Source: Antennarius striatus
Lineage: Eukaryota > Chordata > Actinopteri > Lophiiformes > Antennariidae
Direction: 5' to 3'
Assembly (NCBI RefSeq): GCF_040054535.1
Contig: NC_090792.1
Span: 3,499,001-3,563,000 of the forward strand
DNA: 64,000 bases
The notes below the pieces were generated by a model. The model worked only from the letters and a program-made list of their open reading frames with translations. It made no database searches and was not told the DNA's origin. Below are positions 52,798 to 64,000 of the stretch, piece after piece. The position numbers and the translations under genes were made by a program. Numbering within the stretch: position 1 is the first letter of the stretch; each line of letters begins with the position of its first letter.

Positions 52798-55700
52798 CTA
52801 AGAATAAAATATCACAATATAAGCTGGATGACACAGATCAGCCTTGGGCTATTTTTATCACTGCCTTCTCTTAAGCAGGGGTGAGAGTAGGCCGCTGGAG
52901 TCCAGACGGGTGCATTAGTAAAAGAATAAGGATCTGACGCAGTACCAAGAAGAGGGGAAAGCGCGAGATGCCTGCAAAAACCCACATGGGCAAATCACCA
53001 ACATCATTAATTGTTTAACAGAAATCATTTGTAATGCAAAACAAAACAAATTGTCATGATTTTAACATTTTGCAAATCAGTCTTTGGCCATCAAACCACT
53101 CAAAAAAGTGTTTATCACACTTGATGTCAAGTGTTTTATATTCTATATTATGCAAGTGTCACCCCTGCTCTTAAATGCAGATAGAAACCTTGCAGACTGA
53201 TGCACCTGTGAGTGAGGTCAGATGAATGCTGCCATGGTGCGCTGACACAGCTGGGGTCAGACACACGGTCCATCAGGTGGTGGAGCTCAGTTATGGCATC
53301 TTCAACACACACAAATGTGCTTTCTGTGTTTCCTCTACCAAAGCCTGGAAAACATACGATGTGTTGATGAACACAGCCTTTGTTAAAGATTAGTTACGTC
53401 AAAAAGATTTACAGAAAAAACTATAAATCAGTCCAAATGGATTTATGTATATGATCCTGTGCAGCAGCTCATGGGACCACCAAAATGCTTTCCATTAAAA
53501 ATATCATGACAATAACAATAAATATTTACAACCCTTAAAATAGAGAAAATAAGTAATATATAATATTATTTGTATATATATATATATATATATATAAACA
53601 CATATATACTCCTACATAACTGTCACAGCACTACAGGTAGGTGTTAAAAGCTATTTAAAAAGGAAGGTTTAGACTCTGATCTGACCCGGGGGGGTCAGTG
53701 ATGCTGTGTCAATCAGCTGAAGCTTTTTCCAGTGTGGGGATCGCTACAGAAAATTCTCGGTCACCCCAATTTTTAGCTTGGTGCACTGGGACTCCTAGCA
53801 GCTGTGAGATGACCTCAGAACTGGAGGGTAGCAGCTGAGATGCTTAAGGTGGAGCAAGACTCTTAATAACATTAAATAGAAAGACTGAAGCCAATGGAGA
53901 GAATAGAGGACGGGGTGATTTACTCATGTCTATGAATGTTTGCTTTCAGACAACTGCAGCATTTTCACCTGTTAAAGGTTACTGGAGGAGGACTGGAAGA
54001 CTCCAATACTAAAGCTGAATGTCTTGTTAGGGTCAGACCACTGTCAAACAACATTCCAACATTTCTAATAGCTGGTCTGAACTTCATCGTACTGAAGGCA
54101 GACGTTTATGTATTTTTAAAGACAGTGCATTCATTTTTGTTTCAGTTCAGAAAGTTAGATGGCAACCACTGCTTAATGTCAGGAGAACAATCTGTAATAC
54201 TACTCTGTGCCTCTCTTCCTTTTGGGCCGACTTGAACGTAAATGTGAACGTCATCCACATAGCAGAGAAGTTACGGATTATGCTTTGTTGTAATTGACTC
54301 AAGCAGCAACACATGAAGAGAAAACAACAGAGTGGCCGGGAGTGGAAGCTTGTGTCACCAGGTAGGAGAGAGAAGAGCTAGAGGACAGGTCAGCCAACAT
54401 CACAGAAAAGCTGTGGCCACTTAGACAGGAAGTTAATCGCTTTGCAGCTAGGTTCCTATCTCAGCTGTCTGTTGGAGGCAGAGTCTGTAGACATAAGAGC
54501 CACAGCATGTCCACGGTGGTGTGTTAGTTCATCAAAGCATGCTAGCAGTCTCTTGCAATCCTCTTAAAAAGGAAAATTCAGGAAAATTGGTTCAGTTGGT
54601 TTCCTGTCTGTTACAGCGCTTTAAATGTCTCCCGATGTGATTACGCGCTATATAAATAAAAGTTGATTGATTGATTGAAAATAATAAGAAGGATGACAAA
54701 AATGAACATTAAGATCTCCACAGACAAAAAGTTGAATATATAAATGTATACATAAATGCATAAAACACTTTAAAAAATTAGAAAACTATTAAATAAAATC
54801 TGGTGCACAGCATCATATAACATAGTTCATGAAAGTTTAATCACAAATAATTGGCATTCAAATGAGGTGCAGTGACTGTACCTGTGGAGAAAAGTCAGAA
54901 TCTTAGCCTTTGAATGCAGAGGTTCGCCTCGACTAGATAGTCGATGATAATCCATGTGCAGACCCAACTGAAGGTCGGGTCGGCAAGGAAGCATCAGGAA
55001 TCAGTGGTAATACTCCAAGGAGAGCTGTATGTTGAAGCTGCTATATTCCCCAAGGTTCCAGGCAGAGGGAAAATAATGATCAGAAGTGGAAAATGAGGCA
55101 GAGTAAGCTGTCAGTCTCACTCCAGGTCGATTTCTCTTACGTCATCTGGGGCGGCTGCTGCCAACCAGGACGCCAGTTAAACATAACCAGTATGGAAGGA
55201 TGGGTTCCAGGAAAGTTGACAGTGTCTTTGCTTGTCCTTCAGAGTCACAGATCTGTAGCTTCACCACAGAATCACTGATATTTTAGAAGAGACAGGCGAT
55301 CCTACATTTAAAGGTGTGACTCAATCCAAGCATGAAGAAGTAAAATCGGGGAGACGCAATGGAAGCCACACGATGCCATCTTGACAAAAATTCAATGGAG
55401 CCCTTGGATTACTGAGTGTATTTAGTACACACAAACCTGTTTGTGTGTACAGCCTTCAGCACGTAAAGGACTGATGACTTACAGAACTGATTTACGGCCC
55501 CACACACAAACACTGACACTAACCTTTTCACACCTTCATACACATTCAATTCAAAGCCTTCCAAAGGACATTCCAGACCAAAATGTGTGAAATACAAAAC
55601 CATCCAAAAAAACTCAGCCAACAATGAAGGAGGCTACAAAGTGTGAAATGGACGAATGGAGAGATGGATGGACGGACAGATAAACATTATATACAAAACC

Positions 55701-57527
55701 ACAATCAAACACTTTAAGGAGCACTGGGGTCCTGCCTCAACAATCTACTAACTTCCTCTACTCCAGTAAAGAACTGTTCACTGTTAACTCTCATTATGAT
55801 TTCCTATTATTTCTTCCACAGATCAGGGTCATACCTTGGTTTAACCCTCGATTTTCATTCATGTGCCGGGTGACCGAGTATATATACATCCCTTTGTCAC
55901 GCATCAGCTCAGACTCACAGTCGAAGATCACCGGCCTGAAAAAGACAACACCTCTTTATTGAAACACACCTGACCACATTCAACCAATAAGAAATAACTT
56001 ACATAAATATGGGCACTGATGACACAAAGGAAAAAATAAAATGAAAGTGAAATGAAAATGACTAGAAGAGTTTAAACCTGCTGTCATTGCCACAACTTCC
56101 ATGTTGTGTTTTCTGTGGTCATACTGCGCCACCTAGAGGAGAAAGAGGGTTTTACAATACCTGCAACTCCTGGCGCTGACATGTTTGTCTTTGCAGTTTA
56201 AGCTGATCTGCTTTGGTGGCTGGTTGGTGGGCTCAGCGTTTTGCTGGGTCAGCGGTCCCAGCGGAACCACTATGACTGACTTCACCTTAAAAAACAACAT
56301 CAGTCGTGTACATGAACACAAAATGTCAACGGTCTAAACACCACAAAAAAATTACAAACATGACTGTAAAACTGTATCACGTTAGCTGAACCAAACCTGT
56401 ACTTGCAGAGGTTGTGAAGTTTCAAAACTGGTGTCCGAAGTGGTTTCTTGTCTGAATGTGACCTGTAACCTCTGGCCAGGCTCTACGTCACCTCCCTGTT
56501 CCTCTTTAAACGCCCGTCCACTCTGGCCATCAGCACTCAACATCACAGTGGAATCGTCACACACAGAAGACTCAAACAGGGGAACGCCAAAATTAGTCTT
56601 CTCCACGTCACCCACCAAAGGCTCAGCGAGACGCGTCATCAACTGATCTGATCCTTTGACAACAGGATCCAAATCACCAGATGTGAAAGAAACGCACTTT
56701 TCAGACAGTGACACATGTTCACGACATGCTGGATCAGATAATGCAGGCTTTCCTTCACGCTCTAAAACCACCACTCCACCTGTATTGAGTAAGGGGTCAG
56801 AGGTAGCTTGAGGAAGGAGATATTTTGCCTGGGGGGGGTCTTTTCCTCTCCTAACATCTCTTGTGTAAGACGTAGAGAAGTGAACCTCATTTCCCGAGTA
56901 TTTTCCATTCAAATCTTCCTTGCAGCCGTCGTCCTGATCGTCTCGTCTTTCAAAATGTGGTCCAAGTACTCCAGCAGCATTTTGAGATGTGGTGCTACAC
57001 AGACTTTTGCCGCTTACTACATCATCAGCCAATCTATCTGCAGTACCGGTATCAAAGGGATTCAGACTGAAGATGTTATCAACGTCATCGTCAAAGGCAA
57101 GGGCAACCTCTGAGAGGTCGTTCTTGCACATCACACTGTGAGGTTTATACAATGGACTCTGTGGCTCTGAGGAGACCTGGGGGCTCACATTTTGTGTTAT
57201 TCCTATTTTAGAGGAAGAGTACTGTCCTGCAGTGGGGCTTGAGCAGTCCAAGAAACACCCAGCATCTGGAGACACAGACTTTCGACAATCAGCCTTCTTT
57301 AGTGGAGTCTCATAATGTTCATCAATACCTGAATCATGTATATTAGACTTCATACAATTGTTTCTCATCTCAATTGTAAAATGGATTGGATTACATAAGT
57401 AATCCAGACTGGCCTCTGGGTCAGATGTGATCAACCTTGAATACAGAGACAAAGGTTTCAAGTGTTCCAAACTAAGTGGCTGCAGCCTGCTGAACATCGG
57501 GCGCTGAGTGTCTGCAATTTCATCCAT
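52680..57527 (-). CDS. s100pbp: S100P-binding protein, five coding exons
   Basis: Nuclear protein that binds calcium-loaded S100P in mammals. Its wider role is unclear. Minus-strand exons 57527-56397, 56285-56161, 55935-55835, 53344-53206 and 52797-52680 join to 1614 nt (537 aa; human is about 408). Phases are 0,2,1,2, with GT-AG at each junction and a TAA stop. The identification rests on the C-terminus: PVIFDCESELMRDKGMYIYS, ITELHHLMDRV, APWQHSSDLTHRNYQRRFG and SEWKAKNCATHKRF line up with the human LMDQVHH...WQHPSDLTTRNYARRQ...LTQWVDRN...HHRF block. The long first coding exon (377 codons) is Ser/Asp-rich and low in structure, with little family similarity visible. The first intron lies just upstream of the ATG. 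The gene is tail-to-tail with fndc5, as in human. The donor of the large exon could shift by 6 bp (CAG|GTTTGG versus CAA|GTACAG). Confidence 0.9.
53206..53344 (-). CDS. s100pbp: s100pbp coding exon 4
   Basis: Encodes GFGRGNTESTFVCVEDAITE, then LHHLMDRVSDPSCVSAPWQH and SSDLTHR. The acceptor is TTTTCCAG and the donor ACAG|GTGCAT, phase 2. The LMD-V...WQH-SDLT pattern is the clearest family signature. Confidence 0.92.
53572..53597. repeat. (TA)13 microsatellite
   Basis: Pure TA dinucleotides inside a s100pbp intron. Confidence 0.95.
54605..54678 (+). repeat. SINE/LINE 3' tail ending in (ATTG)n
   Basis: Contains ACAGCGCTTTAAATGTCTCC and CGCTATATAAATAAAAGTTG, then three to four GATT units. It is the same tail family as 35481-35543. 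Confidence 0.65.
55835..55935 (-). CDS. s100pbp: s100pbp coding exon 3
   Basis: Encodes (R)PVIFDCESELMRDKGMYIYSV followed by TRHMNENRGLNQ. The acceptor is TTTTCAG and the donor CAAG|GTATGA, phase 1. It corresponds to the QLYLRSVIAHIED segment of human S100PBP. Confidence 0.88.
56161..56285 (-). CDS. s100pbp: s100pbp coding exon 2
   Basis: Encodes VKSVIVVPLGPLTQQNAEPT, then NQPPKQISLNCKDKHVSARS and C. The acceptor is TTTTTAAG and the donor GCAG|GTATTG, phase 2. Confidence 0.85.
56397..57527 (-). CDS. s100pbp: s100pbp coding exon 1 (large)
   Basis: A 377-codon open exon beginning MDEIADTQRPMFSRLQPLSL. The acceptor TTTCACAG lies 2 bp before the ATG, so the preceding exon is noncoding. It is rich in Ser, Asp and Glu with a DDDVDNIF acidic patch, and looks largely disordered. 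The donor is taken as ACAG|GTTTGG, phase 0. Confidence 0.85.
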
Positions 57528-57843
57528 ATCTGTGAAACAGAAACAAAGCCAGCGTGATTAAAAATTTATGATCCCCTGTATCATTAAAAAATAAAATTGA
57601 GATGTGCCACAAAAGTTTATTACACAGAGCCAAGTGAAATTAAAGAATTCAACCAGGGTTTAAAAAAGGTTTCAACTTGCTTCATTTTTTACTGACATTT
57701 TTAGTTTAAAAAAAGTGCTTGTGGACTCGAGTAGTTTATTTTTCTTTTTAAAAATAGTTAACTCCCTGATGGAGACGCAGAAATCATGTGGGCGCCTGTC
57801 AAAGTGATACAAATAACTATAAAACTCTATCACTCCTTAATTT

Positions 57844-57875
57844 TCCAATCTGCATTGTACACAGTGCAGATTGGA
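57844..57875. repeat. Perfect 11-bp hairpin
   Basis: TCCAATCTGCA, a 10-nt loop, then TGCAGATTGGA. Confidence 0.8.
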
Positions 57876-59292
57876 TTTTCAAACTGTAACAAAAGATGCA
57901 GATTAAAAAAGCATTAGCAGGTCTGCATTGTAAGGTTTGTTAATGAAATGGCAGAGTCTTCCCTGCACCATCAGCACACCCATTTGGTGTTTCTTAAAAA
58001 TGTATCTATACAGGATTCCTTTTTCTCAAATCAGACCTGTGAAATTTGAGAACAGTGAATGGGTTTACCTTCATGTGACAAATTGTTGGGAGCATTCATG
58101 ACTAAAAGTCACACATAGATCATTAACTATCAGCACCAATGTAACCCTTTACTATATCCCACAAAGCTTCCTCACCTATCACTGGTTATGTCCTGTCCAC
58201 CACCTCTTTCTGAGTAGAGAAACAAAGACGAACAAAAGCCATCATAAAGATAATGGGTTTTAATGTTCCTTCAAAAAGTTTCTGAGATAATACTATACAG
58301 ATGTAAAAATGTGTTCAAAGGTAAACAAGAAGTCACAACATAGAAAAAACTAATCAAAGTATATGTTGAAAACATCACTCTAATAGCTCTTTGTGACAGT
58401 TTGTAAAGTAGTGTCCCGTATGTAAAGGGCTAAACGCATTATTCTACAGATAGGAATTATTTCAGGGCAGATCTTTTACCTGAATGCCACATTAATATGT
58501 ATTGTCTATATATTATGTATTGTATAGACTCTTTAAGGTGATTGTTAGATGAAAGAAATTCTTAATGCAGGCAAAACAGTTCAAAATATGACCAGCTAAT
58601 GGTTTTTCCACACACACTGCCTTTCCATTTCTGCTGTCATGTTGACTGGTTTGAGCAACAAACCAAAACTTACCTCCGTATTCAAGGTATCATCTCTGTG
58701 GTTCATCACATCTCCAGCCGTGTTTTGTCCAAACTGAACCTAGCCTCATATCAGTGGACCAATTTAAGGGATTGTAAACTTTATTCCTACAACTACTATT
58801 TGCATGCAAATTTTTTTTACAAGCGTGAACAACTATTACATACAAATTGATAAACTTTACACAATTTTTTTTTTTTGGTCAAATCCTCTAAAAAAGTTTG
58901 GACTTCAACAGTGTTGTACATTACGTATGTGTGACATCTGTGGTTTAACAGTGAAGATCAGATCAAGAACCAAAGGGATGTATTACTTTTCAACCAATTC
59001 CTGTTCTGCAGACGAGCATTCAGCCAACATCACACCTTAAAACAATCTGATAGCTGATAACTGATAGCAGGCTGATAATATTGTGCTGTCGGTACATATG
59101 TTATTTGTGTTACGAGCAGCATGTGTCGCTTTAATATACAGTAATTTTATACACATAAAAACACCAATAAATATGATATATAGCTCTTCTGTCAGGTAAC
59201 CTTTAGACAAGTTGAATTGGTTATTTTACGGTCAAGAAGACGATCGATCAGTGGATAAAGCTGGGGTAATAAATAAATAAATGGAAAGGTTA

Positions 59293-59300
59293 TGACGTCA
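59293..59300. promoter_or_regulatory. Perfect CRE site (TGACGTCA) in s100pbp intron 1
   Basis: A full palindromic CREB/ATF site in a CpG-bearing stretch. It may mark an alternative or plus-strand promoter. Confidence 0.5.
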
Positions 59301-59787
59301 CAGCTGAACGTTCGTTGCGCGACAACTGCGCTGATGATGCTGCGAGGTTTAACAGGCAGCTTTAACCTCCGTAATGTGACACAACACCAGGAATGACCCA
59401 GAACACTTGACCAACACGCCGCTCGGGTTAGGGGATGGAAGTTTTCAACTTTCTACGACAGTCTTACGGACGAAGTTACGCTGTCCTGTTAGCTTGAAAA
59501 CCTTCGTCACGGGGTTGACGCTTCTAATTGAATTCTATTAGCTAATGTTGGCTAATGTTAGCATTAAATAAGCCTTGTTTTGGGTACAAAACAACACTTT
59601 TTACTTTGTGAAGTTGGCCGATGTGACTGAACCGCTACACTCCTGGTGTAGTTTAAGTCCCGCTCGAATGGACGATAAACGGAACACTTGTCGGATAAAC
59701 ATGTCGCTAGCATCCACCGTTAGCAGCAGCAGACTGTCGGGTTTACGTAGAATTGATCCGAGAAGGTAGCGGGCTGAAACCAACTCA

Positions 59788-59960
59788 CCTCCGATCGATG
59801 ATCAATCCGTGACGTAGCGCCTCCGGGCCGCTCCTTCCCCTCAGCGGCGGGTGAGGGTGCGACAGGCGCGCGGGAGAGAGAGGGGGGAGTGACGTCACCT
59901 GTTGGAGGCGGAGCTCTGGAATGAGAGACGAGCGACACATGTTCTGGCCTTACAACCGTA
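59788..59960 (-). promoter_or_regulatory. s100pbp promoter and noncoding first exon
   Basis: A GC- and CpG-rich block. On the minus strand it contains a GC box (CTCCGCCTCC) and a perfect CRE TGACGTCA (59890-59897). The leader then has a further CTACGTCA half-site and the splice donor CGGAG|GTGAGTTGG at 59788/59787. The donor joins in an untranslated leader to the AT-ATG acceptor of the large coding exon. The exact start site is unknown, probably near 59.85-59.88 kb. Confidence 0.6.
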
Positions 59961-62369
<2,409 letters not shown>

Positions 62370-63124
62370 AAAACAAAGACATGTGTGGAGGAGAAGCTAG
62401 AGAGGTGGAGGTTTGTCCTGGAAAGGAGAGGAATGAAGGTTAGCCGCAGTAAGACAGAGTACATGTGTGTGAATGAGAGGGACCCAAGTGGAAGAGTGAG
62501 GTTACAGGGAGAAGAGATCAAGAAGGTGGAGGATTTTAAGTTCTTAAGGTCAACAGTCCAGGGCAATGGAGAGTGTGGAAAAGAGGTGAAGAAGCGTGTA
62601 CATGCAGGATGGAACAGGTGGAGGAAAGTGTCAGGTGTGATGTGTGATAGAAGAGTTTCAGCTAAAATGAAAGGAAAGGTGTACAAAACTGTGGTGAGAC
62701 CAGCGATGTTGTTTGGTCTAGAGACAGTGTCACTGAGGAAAAGACAGGAGACAGAGCTGGAGGTAGCAGAGATGAAGATGCTGAGGTTCTCTCTGGGAGT
62801 GACCAGGAAGGATAGGATCAGGAATGAGTACATCAGAGGGACAGCACATGTTAGAGGTTCTGGAGATAAAGTCAGAGAGGCCAGACTGAGATGGTTTGGA
62901 CATGTCCAGAGGAGAGATAGTGAATATATTGGTAGAAGGATGCTGAGTTTTGAACTGCCAGGCAGGAGGCCTAGAGGAAGACCAAAGAGGAGGTTTATGG
63001 ATGTAATGAGGGAAGACATGAAGGTAGTTGGTGTGAGAGAAGAGGATGCAAAGGACAGGGCTAGATGGAGGCAATTGATTCGCTGTGGTGACCCCTGAAG
63101 GTAAAACCCGAAAGGAAAAGAAGA
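62370..63124 (+). mobile_element. 5'-truncated RTE-type LINE
   Basis: Carries the C-terminal part of a reverse transcriptase reading frame ending RCGDP-stop, then a short 3' tail ending GGAAAAGAAGAA. Short A/G-rich tails of this type follow RCGDP in fish RTE-family LINEs. The 5' end is truncated, as usual for LINE copies. Confidence 0.8.
62385..63098 (+). pseudogene. RTE LINE reverse transcriptase, C-terminal fragment
   Basis: A 237-codon open frame with the typical order EKLERWRFVLERRGMKVSRS, VHAGWNRWRKVSGV, KVYKTVVRPAMLFG, MLRFSLGVTRKDRIRNEYIR, ARLRWFGHVQRRD, PGRRPRGRPKRRFMDV and WRQLIRCGDP. These are the thumb/C-terminal motifs of RTE-clade polymerases. The endonuclease and the FADD catalytic box lie upstream and are missing, so the fragment cannot be active. 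The frame is intact over its length, suggesting a fairly recent insertion. The minus-strand open frame over the same bases is an antisense shadow. Confidence 0.85.
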
Positions 63125-63559
63125 ATTACAGGATTTGTAATTAATTAATCTAATTAATTGCATTTTAATTTAATACCTGCTAAAGGCCCCCAAATAAAGA
63201 ATTTGAATTCCAGGACATTACAAAATTGTAGTGCATGACTAATCAATAGAACACACCAAGAAGAGAAGATTTGAAATCCACATTTTTATTGGTTAAGTGT
63301 GCTTTATAAATGAAATTCAAAAGAAGGCCAAGCACATCAGCAAACCAATGAGGCCAGGTGCATTTCTCAGAAATGCAATACAAATACAGTTAAATAAAAT
63401 ATATAAAATTCAGAATAAAATAAGGCTGAATCTCAAATAGGCACATGAGCAGACTCTCAATCAAAATGAATACTAAAGCTGACTCAATACAGCAATTCAA
63501 AATGAATAGTATAACATACCTCTAAATAAGGCAGCAGGCATTTCCTTTAAAAGGGTAAG
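63125..63559. other. AT-rich region, possible hAT interior or end
   Basis: No gene. The stretch 63136-63170 (TAATTAATTAATCTAATTAA) resembles the subterminal sequence of the hAT at the window's right edge, so it might be that element's other end. Confidence 0.3.
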
Positions 63560-63984
63560 CTAACTACAAGAACTGACAACAGACAACACTGTGTCCTTGA
63601 CTTGTTTTTCATTTAAATGATACGTAAGGCTGGAGCTGCTTCGGTGATATGAAAATTCTCTTTTACAAAAGGTACAAATCACTGCGTTTTTGTTGATAGT
63701 CCCGTCTTTGTTCTTTTTATAAATAAACTTTCCGCCCAAAGGTCCGAGTGGGCTTGCCTCGCTCTCCTGTGTCGCGTCCATCTCTGTTGTCAGTCACCCT
63801 GCTTTTGACTAGTGGCGCAGGTATGAAACAATGTGCTACTGCAGCCTACGGGTCCCTCAATGGGCCAAATTTAAACTGTTTGCGCATTGACTTGACACTC
63901 ACGATTAATTGCGTTAATTTTTATCACGAGTTAATTTGCAGCATAATTAATTAATCTCATTAACGCGTTAAACTGACAGCCCTC
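63560..63984 (-). mobile_element. hAT transposon head with BED-finger exon
   Basis: The minus strand starts at about 63984 with GGGCTGTCAGTTTAACGCGT and an AT-rich subterminal region typical of fish hAT elements. From 63781 it encodes MDATQESEASPLGPLGG followed by a BED-type zinc finger, KNKDGTINKNAVICTFCKRE then FSYHRSSSSLTYHLNEKQ. The expected final His (usual YHLN-KH) is Gln here, and the frame stops 15 codons later. The catalytic domain is absent downstream. This is probably a deletion derivative. It could instead be a ZBED-like first exon, but the terminal repeat argues for a transposon. Confidence 0.65.
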
Positions 63985-64000
63985 ATATAAACTGTGCGAT

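Larger units (their letters stand above)
53345..55834 (-). other. s100pbp intron between coding exons 3 and 4
   Basis: No exon was recognised. Contains a (TA)n tract at 53572-53597 and a SINE/LINE tail at 54605-54678. Confidence 0.6.
57530..59787 (-). other. s100pbp intron 1
   Basis: Runs from the donor GGAG|GTGAGT at the 59.79-kb CpG region to the acceptor at the large coding exon. Contains an 11-bp hairpin at 57844-57875 and a second CpG-rich, CRE-containing stretch at 59290-59760. Confidence 0.6.

Noticed and set aside
52861..52978. Possible extra s100pbp exon after a TTTTTGCAG acceptor
   Set aside because: Its translation has no match to the S100PBP C-terminus, and the exon at 52680-52797 supplies the conserved end in the right phase.

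Overview
This is a stretch of ray-finned fish nuclear DNA, probably from a percomorph-like teleost. The signs are spliced genes with GT-AG introns, very dense (TG)n/(AC)n, (ATCT)n and (ATCC)n microsatellites, many short TA-flanked DNA transposons, an RTE-type LINE tail and hAT remnants. There is no prokaryotic, phage or CRISPR content. I assembled both genes by joining exons by hand. Every splice phase closes and each reading frame ends at a stop.

Layout. 1-18.4 kb: gene-free flank with transposon relics and simple repeats. 18.7-46.3 kb (+ strand): complete fndc5, the irisin precursor, with six coding exons at 19394-19451, 34098-34213, 38349-38547, 45524-45613, 45687-45820 and 46242-46301 (657 nt, 218 aa). 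Its 14.6-kb first intron opens with a dense block of (TG)n/(AC)n tracts. Intron 2 holds a hAT element with intact 8-bp target duplications. Intron 3 holds a cluster of perfect hairpins and one Tigger-like element nested in another. About 46.3-51.7 kb: fndc5 3' UTR and a convergent intergenic gap with a 249-bp MITE. 51.7-59.9 kb (- strand): complete s100pbp (S100P-binding protein), with five coding exons (1614 nt, 537 aa), a noncoding first exon and a CpG-rich promoter carrying a perfect CRE. 60-64 kb: gene-poor, with a long (TG)n tract, a 5'-truncated RTE LINE and the head of a BED-finger hAT transposon.

fndc5 and s100pbp lie tail to tail. To my knowledge the human FNDC5-S100PBP pair has the same arrangement, so this looks like conserved vertebrate microsynteny. 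The two proteins have no known shared pathway. FNDC5 is a type I membrane protein whose fibronectin-III ectodomain can be shed as irisin. S100PBP is a nuclear partner of the calcium-binding protein S100P.

I found no convincing undescribed system. The most interesting unexplained structure is secondary-structure-prone DNA: a 19-bp perfect hairpin inside a MITE family, three perfect GC-rich hairpins within 260 bp of fndc5 intron 3, and a duplicated 71-bp segment between (TG)n tracts just downstream of fndc5 exon 1.
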